DNA of 7,975 nt from DASPKW01 sp038244055 (GTDB lineage Bacteria > Planctomycetota > Phycisphaerae > Tepidisphaerales > Tepidisphaeraceae): NCBI GenBank assembly GCA_038244055.1, contig JBBRTW010000345.1, positions 1 to 7,975 on the forward strand. The letters run 5' to 3'. Of the stretch, positions 1 to 6,004 are shown in pieces. The notes below the pieces were generated by a model. It had not been told where the DNA came from. It did not search any database and saw only the letters and a program-made list of their open reading frames with translations. How positions within the stretch are numbered: position 1 is the stretch's first letter; the number at the start of each line of letters is the position of its first letter. Made by a program: the position numbers and the translations under genes.

Positions 1-758
1 ATCACCTCCCTCACCCTCCACTTCCGCCCCTCCGCCATCTTCCCAAAACTCTCCCGATACGTCCTCTCCATCCCCTTCGCCACCTTCCCCAAACTCTTCG
101 TCGGATACGACACCACCACCCACTTCGCCCTGATCCCCTCCAGCATCGCCCCCACATCCTCCATCTGATGCCCCAGGCACGGCACCGTCTTCAGCACCAG
201 CGCCACCTCCGCCTCAATCTCCGGCGGGCCGGCCACCAGATCATTGAGCAGCGCCCGCCCTTCAATCCCCGCCAGCGCGAAAAACCCCTCTAAAAACCGC
301 GCCATTTCCATATCGATATCACAGGCGGTGTAGCGCACGCCGGCCGGGAGATTCATCCAGGGAATGCAGAGCGGATTCAGCCCACAGGCAAGATCGAGGA
401 TCGATTCAGGCCGGCCCGTAATCTCGAAGATGCGATTGTAGAAATCCGGCAGCTCCGCAATGCGCTCGGCCGTCGAGGCGTGGCCCTTCATGACCTCCGC
501 GCAAACCGCGCGAAAACCGGCCGGATCGCCCCTTACTGATTCCAGCCGCCCGAGTAGCCGGTCCCACGGCATGGCCATGTGATACGCCCCGAAAATCTGG
601 TGCAGCCGCCGCTTGGTGCGTTTCTCGGCGTCGGCCGCGTTGCTCGCTCGCGCGATCTCTTCGCCCGCCAGCCGCGCAACGACCTGCGGCGCGACGTGGC
701 GATAGCGCTTCGAGCGCGAGACGGCGGCGATAACATCGGCCAGGTCGATCCGCGGCAT
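1..758 (-). CDS. Arm/Rmt/FmrO-family 16S rRNA (guanine-1405-N7)-methyltransferase homologue, C-terminus cut by window edge
   Basis: 252 codons are visible from ATG 758 with no stop before base 1. The protein matches the G1405 family (ArmA, RmtA-H, FmrO, GrmA) along its whole length by my memory of RmtB. It has an N-terminal SK(R/K)YR segment (16-20) in a helical domain, an RLHQIFGAY block (51-59), HASTAERI (93-100), the SAM-binding motif I LDLACGLNPL (121-130), an acidic CDID (146-149), LVLKTVPCL (187-195) and VSYPTKSLG...KGME (216-231). RmtB is 251 residues; lining up the VS(F/Y)PT block implies only about 15 residues are missing here. Family enzymes use SAM to methylate N7 of G1405 in the decoding A site of assembled 30S subunits and confer high-level resistance to 4,6-disubstituted deoxystreptamines (gentamicin, amikacin). 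GAGGGG lies about 9 nt upstream of the ATG. It is separated from the upstream tlpA-like gene by a terminator, so it probably has its own promoter. No insertion sequence or integron flanks it here. Family assignment is firm; resistance activity in this host is inferred. Confidence 0.88.
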   Translation of the reverse strand, partial: MPRIDLADVIAAVSRSKRYRHVAPQVVARLAGEEIARASNAADAEKRTKRRLHQIFGAYHMAMPWDRLLGRLESVRGDPAGFRAVCAEVMKGHASTAERIAELPDFYNRIFEITGRPESILDLACGLNPLCIPWMNLPAGVRYTACDIDMEMARFLEGFFALAGIEGRALLNDLVAGPPEIEAEVALVLKTVPCLGHQMEDVGAMLEGIRAKWVVVSYPTKSLGKVAKGMERTYRESFGKMAEGRKWRVREV

Positions 759-785
759 TGCTCCAATCCCCTCGCCTGTGCTCTG

Positions 786-905
786 GTCCCCTCTCCTGTA
801 CTCGGGAGAGGGTTAGGGTGAGGGTCTTCGGCGGAATGCGAAAGACACATAATATCAAAGCAAAATGACCCTCACCCCCGCCCTCTCCCGAGTACTGGTG
901 AGGGA
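786..905. repeat. Inverted pair of a C/T-rich interspersed repeat
   Basis: Arm 1 (788-827) and arm 2 (867-903) are inverted copies of one element. On the minus strand, arm 1 reads GACCCTCACCC, 3 variable bases, then CCTCTCCCGAGTAC; arm 2 reads the same on the plus strand. About 39 bases lie between them, so the two could form one long imperfect cruciform. Arm 1 also folds on its own (CCTCTCC with GGAGAGG). Similar 'CCCTCACCC...CCTCTCCC' elements are common interspersed repeats in environmental bacterial genomes. A degenerate third copy occurs at 4591-4634. The pair lies just upstream of the methyltransferase and next to its ribosome binding site, so it may affect that gene's leader. Confidence 0.7.
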
Positions 906-944
906 GCAAAGACCACTGTCGCCAACGACGCCCGGATTGTCCAG

Positions 945-972
945 AAAAGAAGCCGCGCTTTCGCGCGGCTTC
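945..972 (-). terminator. Intrinsic terminator of the tlpA-like gene
   Basis: Bases 949-958 (GAAGCCGCGC) pair perfectly with 963-972 to give a 10-bp GC-rich stem. On the minus strand the loop is GAAA, a stable GNRA-type tetraloop, and it is followed directly by TTTTCT. It lies about 40 bases after the tlpA-like stop codon and before the methyltransferase, so it should separate the two genes transcriptionally. Confidence 0.85.
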
Positions 973-982
973 CTGAAGTCTT

Positions 983-1010
983 CTCTGCGATCTCCGCGTC
1001 TCCGCGGTGA
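983..1010. repeat. GCG-rich interspersed repeat, copy 1
   Basis: A 28-base element with internal near-periodicity (CTCTGCG, CTCCGCG, CTCCGCGG) ending in GGTGA. It matches 5968-5995 at 22 of 28 positions in the same orientation. It belongs to the widespread 'TTCACCGCAGAGACGCAGAG'-type intergenic repeats seen in many environmental bacteria. It stops one base before the tlpA-like stop codon, in the 3' leader of that transcript. Confidence 0.65.
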
Positions 1011-1011
1011 A

Positions 1012-2178
1012 TTATTTCTCTTCCAGCAGCTTCGGAATCTCCGTCTCAAAATCCTTCCGCGCTTCGACGCTTCGGAGAATGCCCTTCTTGTCGATCAGGA
1101 ACATCGTCGGAATTCCGTTGATGCCCCACTCTTTCGCCAGCGGGCTCCACTCGAGCTTGGGGTTTTCCTTGGCGTCGAAGAGCTGGGTCCAGGGCATGTC
1201 CTTGTTCTTGCTCAGAAAGCCCTTGAGCGCTTCGACATCGGTGTCGCAGGAGACGCCGAGGATTTCCAGGCCCTTGGCGTGGTAGTCGATGTACGCCTTC
1301 TTCACCCGCGGCAGTTCCTTGATGCACGGGCCGCACCAGGTGGCCCAGAAATCGACGAGGATGACCTTGCCTGCCCACGACTTGGTGGAGAACGCCTTGC
1401 CCTCCAGATCGGTCAGCGCGAGCTCGACCGGCTTGCCCACCGAATCGCGCATCTTCTTCTTGCCCTTGATCTCACCGGCCACCTGCGTGGCCATTTCACC
1501 GGTGAGGTCGCTGACGATGATCGATTCGGCGCGCTCCGCCAGTGCCGGCGTGGCCGGCCCCATGTTGGACATCTTCATCAGCGTCTGCGCGATCGAATCT
1601 TCCTTGGGACTCGCCTTGGCCAGCTTCTGGACTTCATCCAGCGCCTTGCCCTGGATCGCTTCATCCTTGGTGTTGCCCCACCAGGCAACCACCTGCACCG
1701 CCAGCTTGGCATCGAGGCCGGGCGCGCCATCGACCTTGGCGAGCGTGGTGAGCGAGGTCGCCGATTCGGCATCGCCGAACACCGAAAGCAGCGTGAGGAA
1801 TTCCAACTTCGCCCCCGCCAGATCGGCCTTCTGATCCGGCGCGACCTTGGCCAGCTCTTCAAAAAGCACCAGCATCTTCTTCAGAACGGGCACGGCCTTG
1901 GGACCCGCCTCCACGCGCTTGGCGGCATCAAGCAGCACATCCGGCGAGCCCAGCACACCGCGCAGTTCCTGGCTCGTCTGGCCCAGGTCCTGCTGAACCT
2001 GCTCGGCCGTCCGCGCCCCGGCAGCCGCCGCCGGCGCGGTCTTTTCGCCCGGCTTGGAGGTCGTATCGGCCGGCAGGCCGGGCGTTGGGTGCGCGCCCGG
2101 GGCCTTATCCTCGGCCGGGAGGCGTCCGGCAACCAGTGCGACCGCCACCAGGGCGATCAGGAGGGAAGTTCGCTTCAT
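1012..2178 (-). CDS. Exported TlpA-like thioredoxin-fold protein (thiol-disulfide oxidoreductase)
   Basis: 388 residues. Start ATG 2178 was chosen over an in-frame ATG at 2217 because it begins a clear signal peptide (MKRTSLLIALVAVALVAG, cleavage likely after LPA near residue 22) and has AAAGGA 7-8 nt upstream. No lipobox cysteine is visible, so it should be periplasmic and soluble. Residues ~25-240 are an Ala/Lys/Leu-rich helical region with no motif I recognise, a common arrangement in planctomycete TlpA proteins. Residues ~242-388 are a TlpA/AhpC-type thioredoxin domain: VDFWATWCGPC with the redox pair C282/C285, GVSCDTD after the next strand, and GIPTMFLID carrying the cis-proline opposite the active site. 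The family reduces or isomerises disulfides in exported proteins, often for cytochrome c maturation; the substrate here is unknown and no cytochrome genes are in view. It is monocistronic, ending at the terminator at 945-972. Confidence 0.9.
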   Translation of the reverse strand: MKRTSLLIALVAVALVAGRLPAEDKAPGAHPTPGLPADTTSKPGEKTAPAAAAGARTAEQVQQDLGQTSQELRGVLGSPDVLLDAAKRVEAGPKAVPVLKKMLVLFEELAKVAPDQKADLAGAKLEFLTLLSVFGDAESATSLTTLAKVDGAPGLDAKLAVQVVAWWGNTKDEAIQGKALDEVQKLAKASPKEDSIAQTLMKMSNMGPATPALAERAESIIVSDLTGEMATQVAGEIKGKKKMRDSVGKPVELALTDLEGKAFSTKSWAGKVILVDFWATWCGPCIKELPRVKKAYIDYHAKGLEILGVSCDTDVEALKGFLSKNKDMPWTQLFDAKENPKLEWSPLAKEWGINGIPTMFLIDKKGILRSVEARKDFETEIPKLLEEK

Positions 2179-2222
2179 TACGTTTCCTTTCTCAACATGA
2201 CGACCCGCGCGATCCATTATTG

Positions 2223-2242
2223 GACAATCGTTTAGACAATCG
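2223..2242. promoter_or_regulatory. Tandem GACAATCG direct repeat, possible operator
   Basis: GACAATCG occurs at 2223-2230 and again at 2235-2242, a 12-base period with TTTA between. It lies about 45-65 bases upstream of the tlpA-like start, where an activator or repressor could bind. No regulator is identified, and the match could be chance. Confidence 0.3.
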
Positions 2243-2267
2243 CCGGGCGGCGGGAGTTAGCCCGGCG
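2241..2267. repeat. GC-rich hairpin, possible REP-like element
   Basis: CGCCGGGC (2241-2248) pairs perfectly with GCCCGGCG (2260-2267) around an 11-base loop. There is no U-tract, so it is not a typical terminator. The sequence on the minus strand (GGGCTAACTCCCGCCGCCC) resembles interspersed palindromic repeats of planctomycete genomes, but I see no second copy here. Confidence 0.4.
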
Positions 2268-2482
2268 AAGAGTCGAATTGACAAGCCTAACACAGTCACT
2301 CCGGGGAAACCATCCGGCGGATTGAGTCAATACTCCGCATGTGCCGGGTGTCCTCCCCTTCAATTCTCTTGCGAATCCCGGCCAATCGGTGAACCACTTA
2401 TCCTCCGGGAGCGAATGATACCTATATGAGTAACAGCCGCGTCGGCGCATTTGGCTTCCAATCCTTTGATGGTGGAGACACG

Positions 2483-3259
2483 ATGAAGTTGCAGTTGAAT
2501 CAAAAGTACAGGCGGGATCATCCCGCGGCATTTACCCTGGTCGAGTTGCTGGTGGTGATCGGAATCATTGCCCTCCTCATCGGAATCCTCATGCCCACCC
2601 TGAGCAAGGCGCGCGAGGCCGGGCAGCGCACCAAATGCCTGAGCAACCTCCGCCAGGTCGGCCAGTCCCTCATGATGTATGCCACCGAATACAAGGGCAA
2701 AATCCCCATCGGCTACAATAACGATGGATGGGGCGGCTACCACATTTACGTCAAGAGCGGCGATTATTACCCGGTGCAGGGGCATCTGTTCCTCGCGGGC
2801 TACATGGACTCGCCCGAGGCCTATTATTGCCCGACCCAGCCGGACCCGCGCTTCCAGTTCAATACGCCCGAGAATCCCTGGCCGCCAGGTCCGACCGTCG
2901 CCACGGATTATGTGCGCTCGGGGTTCAACTCCCGGCCGATTGTGAACTGGTCGGGCAAGCCCTATCCGCCCAAGGGGATGATCCAGCAATCGGCCCTGAA
3001 AGGGGCCGCGATCCTGGCGGATGTAACGGGGATTCCGAGCACCAGCACGGGCGTGGGCGCGAAATTCCTGCCGCATGGCCGGACCGCCAATGTCCTCTAC
3101 GGCGACTGGTCGGCCAAGGCGGTGCAAACCGATGGCGCGATCAAGGCGCGGGTGGAGAAAATCGCGACCGAAGGCTCCTCGCCGCCCATGACGGAATTCA
3201 TCAATCCCGCCGACCCGATGAACGCGCCGGGATTGTGGGATTTGTTCGATCAGGAGTAA
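2483..3259 (+). CDS. Prepilin-type N-terminal cleavage/methylation domain protein (type II secretion pseudopilin-like)
   Basis: 258 residues from ATG 2483, which has GGTGGAG 6-12 bases upstream. An in-frame ATG at 2426 would add 19 residues with no ribosome binding site and an atypically long leader. The class III signal is clear: a basic leader, then A16|F17-TLVE21, with the conserved +5 glutamate and a hydrophobic helix (~17-37, LLVVIGIIALLIGILMPTL). The -1 residue is Ala rather than Gly, as is usual in planctomycetes. KAREAGQRTKCLSNLRQVGQSL follows in the extended helix. Near the end, H198 and D208 are spaced as in the H-X9-DG tail of planctomycete proteins, but the Gly is Trp (NVLYGDW). 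A prepilin peptidase would cleave and N-methylate it; it would then join a pseudopilus or stay as a membrane-anchored surface protein. No secretion genes adjoin it, so its role is open. A REP hairpin lies just downstream. Confidence 0.9.
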   Translation: MKLQLNQKYRRDHPAAFTLVELLVVIGIIALLIGILMPTLSKAREAGQRTKCLSNLRQVGQSLMMYATEYKGKIPIGYNNDGWGGYHIYVKSGDYYPVQGHLFLAGYMDSPEAYYCPTQPDPRFQFNTPENPWPPGPTVATDYVRSGFNSRPIVNWSGKPYPPKGMIQQSALKGAAILADVTGIPSTSTGVGAKFLPHGRTANVLYGDWSAKAVQTDGAIKARVEKIATEGSSPPMTEFINPADPMNAPGLWDLFDQE

Positions 3260-3281
3260 AGAACGCCTGGCAGCCGCGCCT

Positions 3282-3304
3282 GTAGCATGGGCATCCTGCC
3301 CATG
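3282..3304 (+). repeat. REP-like hairpin with GTAG guide, copy 1
   Basis: GTAG (3282-3285) directly precedes a perfect 8-bp stem with TCC loop, CATGGGCA-TCC-TGCCCATG (3286-3304). This is the arrangement known for REP elements acted on by RAYT enzymes, which read a GTAG-type tetranucleotide at the foot of the hairpin. It lies 22 bases after the pseudopilin stop and may shield that transcript's 3' end. Confidence 0.8.
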
Positions 3305-3358
3305 TGGAGTCATGCATTTTTCCACTGAAGAGTTATTTTGAAGTTGGATTACCGCTCA

Positions 3359-3381
3359 CACGGGCAGGATGCCCGTGCTAC
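3359..3381 (-). repeat. REP-like hairpin with GTAG guide, copy 2 (inverted to copy 1)
   Basis: On the minus strand this reads GTAG (3381-3378) followed by CACGGGCA-TCC-TGCCCGTG (3377-3359). It is a head-to-head mate of copy 1, 54 bases away, so the two form a BIME-type unit. Compared with copy 1 the second stem pair has changed along with its partner, keeping the stem perfect. Its TAG is used as the stop codon of dinB. Confidence 0.8.
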
Positions 3382-4544
3382 GGTGAAAGCCCTCGCCCGC
3401 GCCTTACCGCGCCTTTACCCACCCGCTGGTTGATCTGGTCGACCACGCTATCCAGCTTGCGCTGTTTCTCGGCCTGCGCATCGGGAAACAGCGGCAACTG
3501 ATCCTGCCCCGCCACCAGATTTTTCCCGGCCATCCCAATCAGTCGCACCGGTTGAAATTCCCGCGACGCCCAGGCATCGAACAATTCCCGCGCCGCTTCG
3601 AACAGCGCCGTCGTCGAGTCGGTCGGCTCCTTGAAAGTCGATTGCCGCGTGATCGTCTTGAAATCGCCGAAGCGAATCTTCACCCAGATCGCCCGCGCCC
3701 GCAGCCCATTCTTCCGCAAGCGCCGACCCACTTCCTCCGCATGGGAAAATAAGATGGTCCGCAGTTCATCGCGCTCGGCCACATCCGTTTCGAACGTCTC
3801 CTCCTGTCCGATCGATTTCGCCTGCGAATCCGGCGTCACCGGGCGATCATCCAGCCCATGAACCAGGCGATAATATTGATCCCCATCCGAGCCGAAGAGC
3901 CCGGCGAGTTCCGGTTCGGTCAGTCGGCGCAGATCGGCGACCGTGCGCAGGTTGAAATCGGCCAGGCGGCTGGCGGTCTTTGGCCCGATGCCCCAGAGTT
4001 TTCCCACCGGCAGCGGCGGCAGAACCTTATCGACATCCTCGGCGCGAATAATCGTCAGCCCATCGGGCTTGTTCATGTCCGAGGCAAGCTTGGCCAGGAA
4101 TTTGTTCGGCGCGACGCCGACCGAGCAGGTCAACCCGATCTCCGCGGAAACGGCCGCGCGAATCTCCCGCGCGATCCTTTCATCTGGCCCCAGCGCCCGC
4201 AGCGACCCCGTCACATCCAGAAACGCCTCATCGATCGAAAGCGGCTCGATCTCCGGCGTATAGCGCTCGAAAATCGCGAACACCCGCTCGGAAATCTCCC
4301 TATAGCGCCAGTACCGCCCCGGCACGATCGCCGCCTGCGGGCAATTGCGTTTGGCCACAGCCATCGGCTGCGCCGAATGACACCCGAATTTCCGTGCCTC
4401 GTAAGAAGCCGCCGCCACCACGCCCCGCGGCCCATCGTGCCCCACCAGCACCGGCCGCCCCCGCAGCGCCGGATTGTCGAGCTGCTCCACCGATGCAAAG
4501 AAAGCATCCATGTCGACATGCAGGATGGAGCGCGAGTCCGGCAT
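3378..4544 (-). CDS. dinB: DNA polymerase IV (Y-family translesion polymerase)
   Basis: 388 residues. ATG 4544 starts MPDSRSILHVDMDAFF, the expected DinB N-terminus; reading on upstream in frame gives sequence unlike any polymerase. Catalytic residues are D11, D105 and E106 (SIDEAFLDVTG), with steric-gate Phe16 after DMDAF. YEARKFG (48-54), PNKFLAKLASD with helix-hairpin-helix GIGPKTASRL, and a full little-finger domain (SIGQEETF...) follow in order. QLPLF (349-353) fits the beta-clamp-binding consensus, and a basic tail follows. Pol IV carries out error-prone, low-processivity synthesis past damaged bases such as N2-dG adducts. No good Shine-Dalgarno and no LexA box are evident upstream. The upstream GGDEF gene is 131 bases away on the same strand; co-transcription is possible but not shown. 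The last codons run into a REP element whose GTAG provides the stop, so the extreme C-terminus (GLSP) may be repeat-derived or shortened. Confidence 0.95.
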   Translation of the reverse strand: MPDSRSILHVDMDAFFASVEQLDNPALRGRPVLVGHDGPRGVVAAASYEARKFGCHSAQPMAVAKRNCPQAAIVPGRYWRYREISERVFAIFERYTPEIEPLSIDEAFLDVTGSLRALGPDERIAREIRAAVSAEIGLTCSVGVAPNKFLAKLASDMNKPDGLTIIRAEDVDKVLPPLPVGKLWGIGPKTASRLADFNLRTVADLRRLTEPELAGLFGSDGDQYYRLVHGLDDRPVTPDSQAKSIGQEETFETDVAERDELRTILFSHAEEVGRRLRKNGLRARAIWVKIRFGDFKTITRQSTFKEPTDSTTALFEAARELFDAWASREFQPVRLIGMAGKNLVAGQDQLPLFPDAQAEKQRKLDSVVDQINQRVGKGAVRRGRGLSP

Positions 4545-4590
4545 CGCCGAGCATTGTATGATTAATCCTCCCTGTCCCAAGCGCCGTGCT

Positions 4591-4634
4591 CCTCTCCTGT
4601 TACGTGCGATTGCCCTGGGGGTGAGGGGTCTTCG
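4591..4634. repeat. Degenerate copy of the C/T-rich interspersed repeat
   Basis: CCTCTCCTGT at one end and GGGTGAGGGG-TCTTCG at the other match arm 1 of the repeat at 786-830, while the central CTCGGGAGAGGG has diverged. It lies between the diguanylate cyclase and dinB. I see no clear terminator or promoter in the rest of that 131-base gap. Confidence 0.45.
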
Positions 4635-4675
4635 TGCCGCGAAACAGAGCCGCTTTCGCAATCCGCGCATGCCAC

Positions 4676-5680
4676 TCACGCGCTCGCCCGAATCCCCTGT
4701 CGCGCCGACTTCCGCGCATTCTTCACCGTATACAAATGCCGGTCCGCCGCTTCCATCAGATCCTTCACCTGCGGCGGGCCGATGCAATCCGACAGCGATG
4801 ATACGCCGATGCTCAAGCGCGGCTTGCGCGGCATGTTGATCGTCTTGCAGAGCGCATCGACCAGATCCGTCAACCGCCGGGCGAGGTTATCGGCGTCGAT
4901 GCGGCCCGTCCCCGGCAGCAGGACCACAAACTCATCGCCGCCGCATCGAAACGCCAGATCGTCCTGGCGAATGCCCGAGCGGATCAGTTGCGCGATGGCG
5001 CGGAGGAGTTCATCGCCCATGCCGTGCCCGAGGGTATCGTTGAGAAGCTTGAAATCATCCACATCGATCATCAGCACGCACAGCGGCGCGCCCGCATCGA
5101 CGGCCCGGCGGATGATGTCGGCGATGCACTCATCGAGCATGCGGCGGTTGTACAGCCCGGTCAGCGGATCCCGCGTCGCCTGCGCCTGCAGAGAGCCGAG
5201 CCGGCGCTCCAGGGCATCGGTGCGCTGGGCCACGCGCTGCTTCATCTCAAAATTCAGCCGCGCCACATCGGCGCGCTTGCGGCGGAGATCCCGCAACAGC
5301 TCGCGCAGCACAGGCAGCAGCGGCGTAAGCCCCCCCGCCGATGCGGGCAGATGATCGATCGGCGCTTTGGCATCCAGAATCTCCTCGAGCGTCGCGCGAA
5401 GCTGATCGGTCGGGATCGTCCATTGATTTCGCTGCCGCTGAAAAACGCGGATCGCCGCCCCGCATCCGGCCAATATCACCGCGACCACGATCAGAATCGA
5501 AACCGGCAGCTTGATCGTGTACGCGCTCCTGGCCTGCACGATCATCGCGATGTAAGAAGTAACGCCGAAAATCGCGATGCAGGAAACGAAAATCAGAATG
5601 CCCCGAAAGAGGCGCGGCGGTGGCGGCGCGGCCGGCGCGGGGGTTGAGTCGGGGCGGAGAAGCGGCGGGGAATCTTCCAT
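4676..5680 (-). CDS. Membrane-anchored GGDEF diguanylate cyclase
   Basis: 334 residues from ATG 5680; an in-frame GTG at 5686 would add two, and neither has a strong ribosome binding site. A proline-rich cytoplasmic leader (1-23) precedes two transmembrane helices (~27-48 and ~58-80) joined by a very short loop, so there is no sizeable periplasmic sensor. A charged, coiled-coil-like linker (~81-160) leads to the GGDEF domain, which opens with DPLTGLYNRR. MIDVDDFKLLND carries metal- and substrate-binding residues, and CGGDEF (GGDEF 247-251) is the intact active site. RQDD (238-241) lies exactly five residues before GGDEF and is a canonical RxxD inhibitory site, so the enzyme should be active and feedback-inhibited by c-di-GMP. 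It converts two GTP to c-di-GMP, which typically shifts cells toward attachment. No EAL domain or effector is present. The input signal is unknown; the linker probably drives dimerisation. Confidence 0.93.
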   Translation of the reverse strand: MEDSPPLLRPDSTPAPAAPPPPRLFRGILIFVSCIAIFGVTSYIAMIVQARSAYTIKLPVSILIVVAVILAGCGAAIRVFQRQRNQWTIPTDQLRATLEEILDAKAPIDHLPASAGGLTPLLPVLRELLRDLRRKRADVARLNFEMKQRVAQRTDALERRLGSLQAQATRDPLTGLYNRRMLDECIADIIRRAVDAGAPLCVLMIDVDDFKLLNDTLGHGMGDELLRAIAQLIRSGIRQDDLAFRCGGDEFVVLLPGTGRIDADNLARRLTDLVDALCKTINMPRKPRLSIGVSSLSDCIGPPQVKDLMEAADRHLYTVKNARKSARQGIRASA

Positions 5681-5882
5681 GGTCACTCTATTGGAATAGT
5701 CGGATGCCCGGACGATCGACTGAACTGATGACCCGATTTGCCCTCCCGCCGCGCAGGCCTCATTATGCTGTCAACCTCACATATGTACGCGGCTCACTAT
5801 ATGCAAATCATTTTAATTCAGATAGGAATTTAACGACTTGTTTAGATTGGGGTTAAGACAATCCTTCGCATCAACTTCCGGA

Positions 5883-5904
5883 GAATGTTCCACGTGGAAC
5901 ATTC
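5883..5904. promoter_or_regulatory. parS: parS-like centromere site (ParB-binding palindrome)
   Basis: A perfect 22-bp palindrome whose central 16 bases (5886-5901) read TGTTCCACGTGGAACA. This fits the bacterial chromosomal parS consensus TGTTNCACGTGNAACA at every fixed position and is symmetrical also at the N positions. ParB (Spo0J) loads at parS as a CTP-dependent clamp, spreads, and drives origin segregation with ParA and SMC. parS sites cluster near oriC in most bacteria, so this window may be origin-proximal. It lies ~100 bases upstream of the helicase start, so ParB spreading could affect both flanking promoters. Alternative: an operator for a CACGTG-binding regulator, less likely given the full match. 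Confidence 0.8.
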
Positions 5905-5967
5905 ACCTAATTGCCTTCCCTCCCCTTCGGCAGGTTTCTCCGCTGAGGCGCTCCACTGTAACATGAC

Positions 5968-5995
5968 CTCCGCGTTCTCTGCGACTCTGCGGTGG
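5968..5995. repeat. GCG-rich interspersed repeat, copy 2
   Basis: The same 28-base element as at 983-1010 (22 of 28 identical, same orientation). Its terminal GGTGG forms the best Shine-Dalgarno match for the helicase start at 6005, so the repeat appears to have been recruited into the ribosome binding site or deposited beside it. Confidence 0.6.
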
Positions 5996-6004
5996 ATGAA
6001 TTCC

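Larger units (their letters stand above)
2179..2482. other. Intergenic region between divergent tlpA-like and pseudopilin genes
   Basis: A 304-base gap that must hold promoters for both divergent genes. I see no convincing -35/-10 pair: a TTGACA at 2278-2283 has no matching -10 at 16-18 bases. It does contain an 8-base direct repeat and a GC hairpin, listed separately. The part from about 2268 to 2470 otherwise shows nothing I can name. Confidence 0.5.
5681..6004. other. Divergent intergenic region carrying a parS-like site
   Basis: A 324-base gene-free stretch between the divergent diguanylate cyclase and helicase genes. Bases ~5760-5880 are notably AT-rich for this window and probably hold promoters, but I cannot assign a -35/-10 pair with confidence. 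It contains the palindrome at 5883-5904 and a repeat at 5968-5995. No DnaA box (TTATNCACA) was seen. Confidence 0.6.

Noticed and set aside
865..2235. Long plus-strand open frame opposite the TlpA-like gene
   Set aside because: It is the antisense of a clear signal-peptide and WCGPC protein, is rich in Arg/His/Leu as GC-rich shadows are, and its start lies inside an interspersed repeat.
2278..2306. Promoter starting with TTGACA
   Set aside because: No -10-like hexamer at 16-18 bases downstream.
2426..2482. Longer pseudopilin start at 2426
   Set aside because: No ribosome binding site, and ATG 2483 has one and gives a normal-length class III leader.
3286..3304. Intrinsic terminator of the pseudopilin gene
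   Set aside because: The stem is strong but no T-run follows; the GTAG foot and inverted mate identify it as a REP.
2360..3325. Long minus-strand open frame opposite the pseudopilin
   Set aside because: It begins in a REP element (HGQDAHATG, a typical REP translation) and is the shadow of an excellent prepilin gene.
3858..4565. 235-codon plus-strand frame opposite dinB
   Set aside because: Shadow of the polymerase; composition dominated by Arg, Pro and His.
4545..4787. Upstream extension of dinB in the same frame
   Set aside because: It overlaps the 3' end of the diguanylate cyclase and a repeat, and the DinB family begins at the ILHVDMDAFF segment just after ATG 4544.
5681..6004. Replication origin
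   Set aside because: A parS-like site and AT-rich DNA are present, but I find no DnaA boxes and no dnaA, dnaN or parAB in the window.
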